The notes: generated from the letters alone by a model not told the origin. A stretch of 53,346 nt of DNA from Verrucomicrobiota bacterium (GCA_018239665.1 JAFEGV010000007.1:1-53346), one strand, 5' to 3'; positions 1 through 8,575 are shown, counted from the first letter of the stretch. Translations and numbers: made by a program.

Positions 1-63
1 CTTTTTAATTTGCCCGATTTAGGACAATAGAGGTTCGATGGACTTTTTTTTCGGCTGCTGATA

Positions 64-90
64 GCGTCTTTCCCCGAAAGCGGCATTTTT
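64..90 (+). terminator. possible small terminator hairpin
   Basis: A short stem (CTTTC/GAAAG with a CCC loop, flanked by partly pairing GCG/CGGC) is followed by five T at 86-90. It could end a transcript arriving from left of the window. The stem is short, so this is a weak call. Confidence 0.25.
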
Positions 91-131
91 AAACATGCCT
101 CTTAACCACGTTCCATACAAAAGGTAAATCG

Positions 132-662
132 ATGTTTCGCAAATTTAAAAAATGTTTCATTTTTCTTTCGCTGATTGTTCTTCCCTTGGCAGCATCTCCC
201 CAAGATCCACTCCCACAACCTGCTCATAAACCACCCATCCTTACAACAACGGCCATTATTGAAATCCATGAAGGAGGAGATTTTAAAGGCATTGTATTGA
301 TTGAACGGGGGAAAGCGCCTTTTGGCAAAGCGATCCCCGGAGGAAAAGTGGAATATGGCGAAACTGTCGAGAATGCAGTGAGACGGGAGATGAAGGAAGA
401 GGTCAACCTCGATTTAACTGATTTAAGACAATTCCATGTCTATTCCGATCCAACAAGGGATTTCAGACACCATTCTGTCGAGGTAGCTCATCTAGCTGTT
501 GCTTATCAGTTTCCAACAGCCGGGGATGATGCCGCAAAAGCGTTTGTCGTTAAGTTAGAGGATATTCCTTGGGACGAGCTTGCATTTGACCATGCTCAAG
601 TTTTAAAGGACTATCTGGAATATAGAAGCGGCAACCAGTCAGTTTCCATGGCTAAACCCTGA
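132..662 (+). CDS. exported Nudix-like hydrolase
   Basis: This 176-residue protein would cleave a nucleoside-diphosphate-linked substrate. The Nudix box is at residues 71-93: G71, E77, R85-E86, E89-E90 are all present, but the usual glycine near the end is N92. The first ~22 residues (MFRKFKKCFIFLSLIVLPLA, then AS) form a basic-hydrophobic signal peptide with a plausible signal peptidase I site, so the enzyme is probably exported, which is unusual for a Nudix protein. The ATG is preceded by AAAGG seven bases upstream. It is a lone gene; its TGA stop coincides with the left end of a palindromic repeat. The family call is good; the substrate is unknown and export is inferred only from the N-terminus. 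Confidence 0.8.
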   Translation: MFRKFKKCFIFLSLIVLPLAASPQDPLPQPAHKPPILTTTAIIEIHEGGDFKGIVLIERGKAPFGKAIPGGKVEYGETVENAVRREMKEEVNLDLTDLRQFHVYSDPTRDFRHHSVEVAHLAVAYQFPTAGDDAAKAFVVKLEDIPWDELAFDHAQVLKDYLEYRSGNQSVSMAKP

Positions 663-778
663 TCGTTACTGACAAGTTTCGTTTGTAGAGGGAGGCGAGG
701 CAAAGCCGGTTGGAAGGGAAGAAGTCCGAATGGCGAAGCCTCAGCCCCCTATGGAAACGAAAGATATGGTTAATGATC
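660..778. repeat. palindromic dispersed element, family 1, copy 1
   Basis: The ends form an imperfect inverted repeat: GATCGTTACTGACAAG at 661 pairs with the complement of the segment ending at 778 (TATGGTTAATGATC). The interior has GAGGGAGGCGAGGCAAAGCC and GAATGGCGAAGCC motifs also found in the element at 31146-31317, in the same order. The left end overlaps the stop codon of the Nudix gene. It resembles a MITE or REP-type element with no coding capacity. The bases between this element and the next one (779-824) show nothing I recognise. Confidence 0.75.
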
Positions 779-824
779 GAGACTAAACCTTAGCCGCTTT
801 CCTGCGGGATTGCAGCTTGGCTTT

Positions 825-1009
825 AGAGGCAGTTGCAAAAACTCCCGTTCCCAGAAAAATCGATGATTTTGAGCCAGTTTGCCAGGGCCGTAAGTGCGGC
901 CCGCGCCCCGCCGCCGAGGGCATACTTGAAGAAGTAGGCGAGGCGGCGGGGCGGCGAAATGGCTCAAAAGGGCGATTTTGCAGGGCGCGGGAGTTTTGCA
1001 ACAGCCTCT
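825..1009. repeat. palindromic dispersed element, family 2, copy A
   Basis: About 22-bp terminal inverted repeats (AGAGGC-AGTTGCAAAA...CTCCCG at the left, its near-perfect complement ending at 1009) enclose a second pair of complementary segments (ATGATTTTGAGCCA and TGGCTCAAAAGGGCGATTTT) and a GC-rich core. The same terminal and subterminal sequence recurs at 26638-26820, 43357-43430 and 49423-49606; the core of this copy differs from the others. The right end lies inside the acrB-type gene and encodes its last residues and stop. Confidence 0.8.
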
Positions 1010-4008
1010 TTAAGCTTCTCCATATAGAGATAGATGATCGGCGTCACATACAGGGTGAGAAGCTGAGAAAAGATCAGGCCGCCTGCGATCACCAGTCCAA
1101 GGCCACGGCGCGTGTCTGCGCCTGCGCCGATTCCGATGGCGATCGGAATGGCGCCCATGACTGCAGCAACCGTTGTCATCATGATGGGACGCAAGCGGAT
1201 CAGGCAAGCCTCGCGGATGGCCTCCGCAGGAGCTAGATTTTGGTTCTTCTGCAGCTCAAGCGCGCAGTCGACCATCATGATCCCGTTTTTCTTGACGATC
1301 CCGATAAGGAGCAAAAATCCGACCATGCTGTATAGGGAAAGGGGCTCGCGGAAGGCAAGGAGGGTCAAGATCCCGCCTAGGCACGCAAATGGCAAAGAAG
1401 AGAGGATCGTAAAAGGATGGATGAAGCTTTCATAGAGGATCCCGAGGACTGCATACATCGCCACAACGGCTAAAAGGAGCAAGAGGACTGTGTCGTTGCT
1501 CGTCTTATCGACCATTTCAGCTACCCCTTCAAGCTTACCTGATACTGCAGAGGGAAGCGTCTCGGCGGCGGTCTTTTTAAGCAGTTCCAAGGTTTCAGCC
1601 AAAGGAGCATCCTTGGCGACGTCGAAGGAAAGCGTGATCGAGGAGAGGAGGTCGAGGTGCTCGATGCTCTGCAGGCCTACGCCTTCTTTCCAGGCAGCGA
1701 CCGATTTGAGAGGAACCGAGGTTCCGGACGGCGTCCTTAAATAGAGCTTAGCAAGGGCCGCCGTGTTTTTCTGCAGCTCCGGATCGAGCTCCAGGAAAAC
1801 ATGGTATTCCCCTCCATCTTTTTGGATCTTGCCGATGTGCCCGCCCGAATAGGCATTTTGAAGCAGCGTTTGGATCATCTGGCGGTTTAACCCGAGCTTT
1901 TCTGCCTGGCTCTCAAAAACACTCACCTCAAGTTTCGGATCGTCCGCTTTGATGCTGAGGTCGGGATTCACAAAAGTAGGGTTGACGAGCAGTTTGCGTT
2001 TCAGCGATTCTGCAGCAAGACGCACTTCGCTGCTCTCGGTCCCCCTCAAGACAAACTGATAGGTGTTCCGCATGAACCCGCCGCCGCCCTGATTGGAGAT
2101 AAGCTGCATCCCCTGCATGAACGCTTGCACTCCGGGGACGCCGTTGAACTTGCCTTGAAGCTCGACGAGGACCTCTTTTTGGGCTGCTCTCTTTTCCGCT
2201 TCGGTCAGACTGATCAAATAGATGTAGTAATCCTTAAAGTTCAAGGTGACAAAAGTCTCCACGGCAGGATGGACCTGCACCATAGCGTTGAGCTTCTGTT
2301 GATAGCCCTCGGAATCTTTTTTTGTCATTCCGCTCGGCATCTGGACAAAGCCCCAGATGAAGCCTCTGTCTTCTTCAGGGAACAGATTAATAGGGAGAAA
2401 CCGGAAAAGCATGACGGCAAGGGCTGCGCAGGAAAATGCTGCCGCCAGGGTCGTTTTTTTATGGACCATGCACCAAGTTAACGTCCGTCGGTAAAGGCCC
2501 TGCATCCGTTGATTGGAAGCTTTCTTGCTCTCTTTGTGATGGGAAGCAAACTTACTGCAGAGCATCGGAGTCAAGGTCAGCGAAATGAATCCGGAAACTA
2601 AAATGGAGATCGCAAGGGTGACGCTGAACTCGCGGAAAAGCCTTCCTGTGACATCATTCATGAACAGAAGGGGAATAAAGACGGCGACAAGCGACAGGGT
2701 CATCGAAAGGACAGTGAAGCCAATTTCTTTCGAGCCCTCAAGCGCTGCCTGCATGGGAGTAAGGCCTTTTTCCTGGTGCCGAACAATATTTTCCAGGACG
2801 ACGATCGCATCGTCGATCACAAATCCCATGGCCAGCGTCAATGCCAGCAATGAGAGGATGTCGATGCTGAACCCGAGAAAATACATGCAGATGAACGTGC
2901 CGATCACGGACAGGGGCAAAGCTGTCGCAGCAATGATCGTCTCGCGAACTCTGCGCAAAGAAAAGAAGATGACGGCAACGACTAGGGCAAACGAAAGAAC
3001 AAGCGACCACTCGACATCCTCGATCGCCTCTTTGATCCAGCTTGCTTTATCAAACCAAATTTCGAGCTGCATCGAAGGAGGCAGTTCCTCCTTGAGTTCT
3101 TTGACGACTTTTTTGAGCTGATCGGAAATTTTGACCGCATTCGCCCCGCTTTGCTTCTTTAAACCAATGATGGCAGCGATCCTGTCCTGGTCTTTGTTGA
3201 TCAGGTGGAAGACCTCTTCCGATTCAAGACCGTCGAAGACATCGGCGATGTCTTTGAGGCGGACCTCGTCTTTCAGAAGAAGGTTTCGGAAATCGGCAGC
3301 CGATACGTATTGGTCGGGGACTTCCAAGGTGAACTTGCGGCCGGTCGTCTCGAGGATTCCGAGAGGAAGGCATCCTGTTGCGTTTGCCACTGCGGCGCGC
3401 ACTTCGTCAAAGGTCATGTTGCGCGCAGCCATCAGCTCGGGATTGAGCTGGATCCTCAACGCATAAGGAGAGCCGTGGACCTCCACTTTGCCGACCCCGT
3501 CGATCCGCGCAATCCGCTGTTCGATCCGCGTATGGGCGTAGTCGTAAAGTTCTGTCATCGTGGAAGAGCTTGAAGTCAGGACAAGATAGATAATGCTTTC
3601 TTGATGGGCGTTGGCCTTGCTGTAAGACGGGGCTTGGTCCATGTCGCTGGGAAGAGCGTATTCGGCGCGCTTCAAGGCCGCTTGAACGTCTTGAGCGGCA
3701 TCATTGAGATTCCGATCGAGCTCAAAGAGGATCGTGATCCATGAGAAACCTCTGCTGCTTTGGGAAGTGACATGCTTGACGCCGTTGATGTTGATCAACT
3801 CTTTTTCAAGAGGTGTCGTCACGGTGCGCTCGATCACTTCGGGGCTTGCTCCGGCATAGGAAGCTTGCACCATGATGACAGGATAATCGACGTTCGGAAG
3901 GTCGGTCACGGGAAGTTTTTTAAAAGCGATCAGCCCCATCAATAGGATCACTCCCATGAGGATGTAGGTCATGACCGGCCTTTTGATAAACGGCAGGGAA
4001 AAGTTCAT
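964..4008 (-). CDS. RND-family efflux pump, inner-membrane subunit (AcrB/MexB type)
   Basis: This is the proton-driven pump of a tripartite drug or lipid efflux system. At 1014 residues it has the full family length: TM1 at residues ~12-30, two large periplasmic loops, and paired blocks of TM helices. The proton-relay residues are visible: adjacent aspartates in GFVIDDAIVVLEN (about residue 405) and a lysine in GIVKKNG (about residue 930). The ATG overlaps the stop of the upstream adaptor gene by four bases (ATGA), so the two are translationally coupled. The last ~12 residues (VAKLPRPAKSPF) and the stop are encoded by the end of palindromic element 825-1009, suggesting that insertion replaced the original C-terminus. 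The family is certain; the substrate is not visible. Confidence 0.95.
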   Translation of the reverse strand: MNFSLPFIKRPVMTYILMGVILLMGLIAFKKLPVTDLPNVDYPVIMVQASYAGASPEVIERTVTTPLEKELININGVKHVTSQSSRGFSWITILFELDRNLNDAAQDVQAALKRAEYALPSDMDQAPSYSKANAHQESIIYLVLTSSSSTMTELYDYAHTRIEQRIARIDGVGKVEVHGSPYALRIQLNPELMAARNMTFDEVRAAVANATGCLPLGILETTGRKFTLEVPDQYVSAADFRNLLLKDEVRLKDIADVFDGLESEEVFHLINKDQDRIAAIIGLKKQSGANAVKISDQLKKVVKELKEELPPSMQLEIWFDKASWIKEAIEDVEWSLVLSFALVVAVIFFSLRRVRETIIAATALPLSVIGTFICMYFLGFSIDILSLLALTLAMGFVIDDAIVVLENIVRHQEKGLTPMQAALEGSKEIGFTVLSMTLSLVAVFIPLLFMNDVTGRLFREFSVTLAISILVSGFISLTLTPMLCSKFASHHKESKKASNQRMQGLYRRTLTWCMVHKKTTLAAAFSCAALAVMLFRFLPINLFPEEDRGFIWGFVQMPSGMTKKDSEGYQQKLNAMVQVHPAVETFVTLNFKDYYIYLISLTEAEKRAAQKEVLVELQGKFNGVPGVQAFMQGMQLISNQGGGGFMRNTYQFVLRGTESSEVRLAAESLKRKLLVNPTFVNPDLSIKADDPKLEVSVFESQAEKLGLNRQMIQTLLQNAYSGGHIGKIQKDGGEYHVFLELDPELQKNTAALAKLYLRTPSGTSVPLKSVAAWKEGVGLQSIEHLDLLSSITLSFDVAKDAPLAETLELLKKTAAETLPSAVSGKLEGVAEMVDKTSNDTVLLLLLAVVAMYAVLGILYESFIHPFTILSSLPFACLGGILTLLAFREPLSLYSMVGFLLLIGIVKKNGIMMVDCALELQKNQNLAPAEAIREACLIRLRPIMMTTVAAVMGAIPIAIGIGAGADTRRGLGLVIAGGLIFSQLLTLYVTPIIYLYMEKLKEAVAKLPRPAKSPF

Positions 4009-5069
4009 CGCTCCACTTCCTCAATTTTGGAACCCGGGAAAAGGCGATGCTGCCCTTGGGTGACAATCTTGCCGACGCCATCGAGCCCCTCTTCCACAAC
4101 GACTAGCCCGTTGTCTTCCGCTCCCAGTTTGATCAGACGCATCTCGACCGTCTTGTCTTCTTTGATCGTGTAGATATAGGGTCCGTCTTGACTTGTCCTG
4201 ACTGCTCCCATCGGAATCAATTGCGCTCCCTTTTTTTTGTCATAGTAGAGTCGCACGCTGACAGACTGGCCGGGCCAGATCGCCTTATGATCGCCGTTCA
4301 ACTTTCCGCTCACTGCCAGCATTCCTGATTTAGAATCGATGGCGTGGTCCATAAACGTCACTTTTCCGGCAGCCAAACATTCTTCTTTTCCAGTTGAATA
4401 AATTCTGATTGCTGGCGCTGCGACCGCAACTTTCTGCAGCTCTTTTTCCGTAATGGAAAAATCGACATACAGCGGTTCGATCTGCGTCAATGTCACAAGC
4501 GGGGCTGCGGTGGCCATGCTTCCTGCTTGAAGCGCGCTTTTTCCAACGACTCCCGTAATCGGCGCGGTAATCTTGCAATGTTCCAGATCAAGTTTTGCAG
4601 CGGCAAGGCGGGCCTCGTCAGCTTTCAGCATGGCCTCATGAAGCGCAATTTTCGATTCCATCTCGTCCCACTCGATGCCGGCAATCAAGTCCTGTTTGGT
4701 CAGCCCTTTGCAACGCGCTAATTTTTTTTGGGCTGCAGTCAGGTGGACAAGCGTCTGATCGCGCTGAGCTTCCGCTTCTCTTACGCGGATGGCGTAAGGA
4801 GCTTCATCGAGGGTATAGAGCAAAGCCCCTTCTTCCACTTTTTGCCCTTCGGTAAAATGGACCTGTTTGATCAGTCCCAACACCTGGGGCTTCACTTCCG
4901 CGGTGCTGGCAGGCTTCACGACCCCGACCGCTTCAAAGAACAGGGGGACATCGCGGACCTCGACGGCAGCGGCGTGAACGGGCACCGCCGGCATTTCAAA
5001 GCCCTGCTGCGGCGCTTTATCGGAGCATCCAACAAGAACAACTCCTAGTGCTAAAATCATCCATCTCAT
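4005..5069 (-). CDS. periplasmic adaptor lipoprotein of RND efflux pump (AcrA/MexA type)
   Basis: This membrane fusion protein (354 residues) should bridge the RND pump and the TolC-like channel. The start at 5069 gives a lipoprotein signal (MRWMILALGVVLVGCSDK, lipobox LVGC with C16), has GGGAG nine bases upstream, and overlaps the stop of the upstream tolC-type gene as ATGA. A longer frame from 5120 lacks these merits. Family features are a lipoyl-like half-motif near VKPQVLGLIKQVHFTEGQKV, a coiled-coil hairpin rich in Ala/Leu/Lys, the second lipoyl half around ITAPITGVVGKSALQAG, and a beta-barrel C-terminal part. Confidence 0.93.
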   Translation of the reverse strand: MRWMILALGVVLVGCSDKAPQQGFEMPAVPVHAAAVEVRDVPLFFEAVGVVKPASTAEVKPQVLGLIKQVHFTEGQKVEEGALLYTLDEAPYAIRVREAEAQRDQTLVHLTAAQKKLARCKGLTKQDLIAGIEWDEMESKIALHEAMLKADEARLAAAKLDLEHCKITAPITGVVGKSALQAGSMATAAPLVTLTQIEPLYVDFSITEKELQKVAVAAPAIRIYSTGKEECLAAGKVTFMDHAIDSKSGMLAVSGKLNGDHKAIWPGQSVSVRLYYDKKKGAQLIPMGAVRTSQDGPYIYTIKEDKTVEMRLIKLGAEDNGLVVVEEGLDGVGKIVTQGQHRLFPGSKIEEVER

Positions 5070-6340
5070 TTGTTGATACTCCCTGTTGCGAACGCCAGCT
5101 GCGACAACGAGACAAGCCATGCCGTCCTGGCCAAAGCTCTTTTGTTCCGCGCTTCTGAAAGATACTTCTGTGTTTGGAGCAAGTCAAAAATATTGATCAG
5201 TCCGGCCTTATAGCTCTCCAAAGAATTCTGATAAGATTTAAGAGCGTCAGAAAAAAACTCTTCGCTATACTTCATTGCTTCCGAGGCCGCTTTGACGGTC
5301 TCGCTGTAGCTTAAGACCTCTAAGGAGACCGCTTGCTGCAGCTCTCTTAGCTCTCCGGCGGATATCTCGACATCGGCCATCGCATGTCTTTTTCGATAGG
5401 TGTATTCAAAACCTTTAAATATCGGAATATCGACGGCAAGTCCTGCGCTGTAGTTGTAGCCGTTGCCCTCATGCTTTCCGTATTCCAACCATCCCGCCTG
5501 TCCATTCGCATACAACTTAGGCAAGGGCGCCCGTTTTGCCCGGTCGACGCGGGCATTCATGTCGGCTAAAGCTGCACGCCTTGCCATCAGATCGGCGCGC
5601 TGCTCCTGGGCTACTGCAAGCAACGATCCGATGCTTTCTTGAAACAAGGGGTTCTGCATCCCTTCCGGTTTGGTTTGGATATTGAGAGCCGTTTCAACCG
5701 AGATTCCCAATGTCGTCAGAAGCTTGCCGTAAGCAATTGCAGCCGCAGCTTTTTTCTGGGCCACGCTCATCAAAATTTCAGAAACTGCCGCTTTGGCCGT
5801 GATGTGATCATTTTCGGAGCGCAGACCGGCGTTTCGCAGCTCTGTTGCCGCCTCTAAAATGAGTTCCGCATCATTTAGCGAGGACTCGGTCGTCTCTAAC
5901 AGCTCTCGCGCGTTGAGAAGTTCGTAATAGTTCGCTGCAACCGAGGCCATGATCTTCTGCATGGCAAAGTCCGCCCACCACTTGGCTGAGCTCAAAGCCT
6001 CTTTGGCAGCTCGCACGGCAGCCCTATTCTCCCCAAAATCACATAAAAGATAATTTAAGTTCAGTTCGCCGCCATAGCTGGTAAAGGTGGTATCGGGGCC
6101 GTTGGGAAACTTGACTTCCCGCGCACGGGTGACTGATCCTTGGGCGTCGAGATGGGGATATTCCTTGGCTTTAGTAATTCCGACAACTGCCTGGGCGCGC
6201 TTGACATTTCCCCAAGCTTTCTCAGTTTCCGGATTGTTCTGCAAAGCGATATCCATTAATTCTGCAAGGCTTAACTCATCACCTTTAATGCCGGCAGAAA
6301 AGGTTATGGAAATAAAAAGTAAGAAGAGTAGGCGTTTCAT
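5066..6340 (-). CDS. TolC-family outer membrane efflux protein
   Basis: This is the outer-membrane channel of the tripartite pump, 424 residues. A signal peptide (MKRLLFLLFISITFSAGIKG) precedes the typical start of the family, LSLAELMDIALQNNPE. Two long alpha-helical repeat halves follow; the second begins around residue 215 with LLAVAQEQRADLMARRAAL. ATG at 6340 is preferred over an upstream TTG. This is the first gene of a three-gene operon (channel, adaptor, pump) with ATGA overlaps at both junctions, so the proteins are made in a fixed order and ratio. Confidence 0.93.
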   Translation of the reverse strand: MKRLLFLLFISITFSAGIKGDELSLAELMDIALQNNPETEKAWGNVKRAQAVVGITKAKEYPHLDAQGSVTRAREVKFPNGPDTTFTSYGGELNLNYLLCDFGENRAAVRAAKEALSSAKWWADFAMQKIMASVAANYYELLNARELLETTESSLNDAELILEAATELRNAGLRSENDHITAKAAVSEILMSVAQKKAAAAIAYGKLLTTLGISVETALNIQTKPEGMQNPLFQESIGSLLAVAQEQRADLMARRAALADMNARVDRAKRAPLPKLYANGQAGWLEYGKHEGNGYNYSAGLAVDIPIFKGFEYTYRKRHAMADVEISAGELRELQQAVSLEVLSYSETVKAASEAMKYSEEFFSDALKSYQNSLESYKAGLINIFDLLQTQKYLSEARNKRALARTAWLVSLSQLAFATGSINK

Positions 6341-6409
6341 GCACAAAATAATAGCAAATATCGACTTTGTGTATACAAGAGAAACTTCAAAACGAAAAAA
6401 TTTTCATTT

Positions 6410-7663
6410 TTAGAAGCTCTTGACAGCGGGCTTTGCCCTTGCTCCTGCAGAAAGCCTATAGACGCTGAAGAACGCTAAGGCAGCCGTCACCATCAGATAG
6501 AGCGCTGGAGCGCCGGTCCATCCCATCGTTTTGTACAGCCAGAGGCTCAAGGCCGGAGCAGGACCGCCGATCGCCTGAGAGCCGATCGCGTAGCCCAATG
6601 AAATGATGGTGTAGCGGCAAGATGGAGGAATAAGCTCTTGCGCCCAAGCATGATAAGGAGCGGAAAAGGCAACGCCGAGCAGGATCAAAAGGATCCGGAC
6701 GGCGATCACCGTGGCAAGAGCCGCATCCCTTAAAAGCAAAAAGAGGGGAATGGAAACGATGACCGAACTTGCCGCAGCGATCATCATCACCTTCTGATTG
6801 GACGTACGCATCGCTAAATAGCCAAAACAGGGCAATAAACAAAAATCCAAAAGAAGAAGAAGCGTATTGATGTCCATCACTTGCGCTTTGGAAAGCGATG
6901 TGATCAGCGGCACGTAGCCGTTCATCAGGGTAACGGCAAGGGAATAAGTGGTGTAGCTGAATCCGGAAACGCAGATGATCGCAAGCAGCGCAGAGCGATG
7001 GGAGCGGACAACTTCTTTGAGGGGAAGGTGGCTGGAAGAATCCTGCAAGAACTCAGCTCCCTCCTCCGTTTTTAAGCGAAGGACCACTCCAATGAGCGCA
7101 GTCAGAGAGCCGGCCCAGAGCAAATAGCGCCAAGAGCTTTCGATCAAATTCAAATGGCTCAGCAAGGCGACTCCTCCGGAAGCGAGCAAAATCCCCGCGA
7201 TAGTCGATGCATCGTAAAAACTGCTCATCAAGCTCTTCTTTCTCTTTTCGGTGTGCTCGAGGACAAAGATAGCGCCTCCGCAAGATTCCCCTGCCGCACA
7301 AAAGTTTTGCAGGACACGGACAGTCGCAAGCAGCACAGGGGCCCAAATCCCAACTTCTCCATAGGTAGGTAGAAATCCCATTAGCACTGTGGTGAACGCC
7401 ATGAGCGTGAGCGAGATAAAGAGAGCGTTTTTACGGCCCCACGTATCGCCGATCCATCCAAAGAACAATGAGCCTAAAGGTCTTGAAAAAATTCCAAGCG
7501 GAATCATTCCATAGGTCAGGATCAGCCCTGTGACAGGATCGTCCTTTGCAAAAAATAACGGAGCAATGAATGGAGCAAGCATGCCGAAAAGGGCATTGTC
7601 GTAGTGCTCAAGGATGTTTCCGATGAATCCTGCCAGACGCTGGCGTGCTGAAGATGTTGTCAT
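6410..7663 (-). CDS. MFS transporter of the MHS (metabolite:H+ symporter) type, probable thiamine-related transporter
   Basis: This 417-residue inner-membrane protein has about 12 TM helices and MHS-subfamily marks: FIGNILEHYDNALFGMLAPF near the N-terminus, RPLGSLFFGWIGDTWGRKNAL (loop 2-3 motif), and an AGESCGGAIFVLEH segment. Relatives carry proline/betaine, ketoglutarate or citrate. The start at 7663 has GGAG six bases upstream; the longer frame from 7726 would read through leader sequence. The leader contains a TPP riboswitch (7731-7819) behind a good promoter, so the cargo is inferred to be thiamine, a thiamine phosphate or a pyrimidine/thiazole precursor. No thiamine biosynthesis gene lies nearby. 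The family call is strong; substrate is inferred from regulation alone. Confidence 0.9.
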   Translation of the reverse strand: MTTSSARQRLAGFIGNILEHYDNALFGMLAPFIAPLFFAKDDPVTGLILTYGMIPLGIFSRPLGSLFFGWIGDTWGRKNALFISLTLMAFTTVLMGFLPTYGEVGIWAPVLLATVRVLQNFCAAGESCGGAIFVLEHTEKRKKSLMSSFYDASTIAGILLASGGVALLSHLNLIESSWRYLLWAGSLTALIGVVLRLKTEEGAEFLQDSSSHLPLKEVVRSHRSALLAIICVSGFSYTTYSLAVTLMNGYVPLITSLSKAQVMDINTLLLLLDFCLLPCFGYLAMRTSNQKVMMIAAASSVIVSIPLFLLLRDAALATVIAVRILLILLGVAFSAPYHAWAQELIPPSCRYTIISLGYAIGSQAIGGPAPALSLWLYKTMGWTGAPALYLMVTAALAFFSVYRLSAGARAKPAVKSF

Positions 7664-7730
7664 GCGCTGCTCCTGTCCATATCCGAATTTTGAAAAAAGC
7701 ACCAGGAAGCGAGCATGGCAGCACACTTCA

Positions 7731-7819
7731 CACTCCCTACGCCGGTATTACCCGGATCAAGTAATGAGGGTTAGATCTAGTAAAAGATCTTTTCAGCCTC
7801 CGAAAAGGCACCCCTGGTG
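7731..7819 (-). promoter_or_regulatory. TPP (THI-box) riboswitch aptamer
   Basis: Read on the minus strand, the leader has the conserved TPP aptamer blocks in order: CAGGGGTGCC, then GGAGGCTGAAAA, ACCCT, CTTGATCCGGGTAATACC, and GGCGTAGGGA. The P2 pairing GGGGT/ACCC and P3 pairing GCCTT.../...GAGGC are evident. The usual CTGAGA is CTGAAA here and CCTGATC is CTTGATC. About 67 bases separate it from the transporter ATG. A run of six T (7698-7693, minus strand) follows CCTGGTGC, whose CCTGGTG can pair with CACCAGG at the 5' edge of the aptamer (7819-7813), hinting at a transcription-termination platform. Confidence 0.92.
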
Positions 7820-7830
7820 ATTGGCCAAGG

Positions 7831-7859
7831 ATTTTAACTAAGAGGTTAGCCGGATTCAA
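7831..7859 (-). promoter_or_regulatory. sigma-70-type promoter for the riboswitch-transporter transcript
   Basis: On the minus strand TTGAAT (7859-7854) and TAAAAT (7836-7831) are separated by 17 bases. The predicted transcription start near 7824 falls just before the aptamer, exactly where a riboswitch leader should begin. Confidence 0.6.
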
Positions 7860-7960
7860 GCGATTTTTTTTGAGATGGGATAAAGAAAAATCTTGTCAAA
7901 TTTCAAAAGATCTTGGAAGTTAAGATTGATAGCGCCGATCTGTCAGACGAAGAGGACGCA

Positions 7961-8575
7961 ATGATCCATTTTAATAGCCGCAGCAATTGGGATTTCCGCT
8001 TGCCACTATTCGCAGGGCTCCTTTTCCTATCGTCCTTCTTTTTTACTGCAAGGCTTCTCGCCGATGATCCGTCATCTCCTCCGGTTACGCTTCAAACTGC
8101 TGACGCGCCTTCTTCTCCAGCAAAACGAAAGACCGACGATGCTCCTTCCCATCTGATGGTCGGCCCGGGTCTTTTTAATGTCGATAAGAGCCATATCCGC
8201 TACATGTATCAGATCGAATACCGATGGGAGCCTCATTGCCACCACGTCAGGCCTTTGATCTCCTACTTTGCGAATACCGACAGCTCCTTTTATATCTGCG
8301 GCGGTGTAGGGTACGATATTTTCATCGGCAAAAGATTTGTTGTCACACCGAGCTTTGCGCCGGGATGGTACCATCAGGGAGATGGAAGGAGGCTCGGCTT
8401 CCCGCTTAACTTCCGTTCATCGATCGAAGCTGCAGTGGTGCTTGGAAATAAGGGCCGAATTGGCGCTCAGTTTTTCCATATTTCGAATGCGCGCATGCTG
8501 CTGCGCAACCCGGGAGCGGATTCCCTCGTTTTCTACTACGCGATCCCCGTATTTGGAAGTAAGAAAGAAAAATAA
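7961..8575 (+). CDS. PagL-like lipid A 3-O-deacylase (acyloxyacyl hydrolase family)
   Basis: This is a predicted outer-membrane beta-barrel esterase that removes an acyl chain from lipid A, 204 residues. The signal peptide spans residues ~1-34 (hydrophobic core LPLFAGLLFLSSFFFTA), followed by a Pro/Ser-rich linker and a C-terminal barrel of about 140 residues. The family's catalytic signature is visible as FFHISNARMLLRNPG: H173 and S175, with D187 at the place where PagL uses a glutamate. FRSSIEAAVVLG upstream matches the strand before it. ATG 7961 has GAGGA upstream; the longer frame would start at TTG. It is a single gene, convergent with the next one. The call rests on the HxSN motif and barrel-like pattern; D for E makes activity less sure. 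Confidence 0.72.
   Translation: MIHFNSRSNWDFRLPLFAGLLFLSSFFFTARLLADDPSSPPVTLQTADAPSSPAKRKTDDAPSHLMVGPGLFNVDKSHIRYMYQIEYRWEPHCHHVRPLISYFANTDSSFYICGGVGYDIFIGKRFVVTPSFAPGWYHQGDGRRLGFPLNFRSSIEAAVVLGNKGRIGAQFFHISNARMLLRNPGADSLVFYYAIPVFGSKKEK

Noticed and set aside
1..131. tRNA-like or riboswitch-like structure before the Nudix gene
   Set aside because: A GGTTCGA motif is present near 31-37 but no acceptor, D or anticodon arms can be drawn around it.
817..1236. 139-residue plus-strand ORF running from the palindrome into the RND gene
   Set aside because: Antisense to the pump gene and partly made of repeat sequence; no ribosome binding site or family match.
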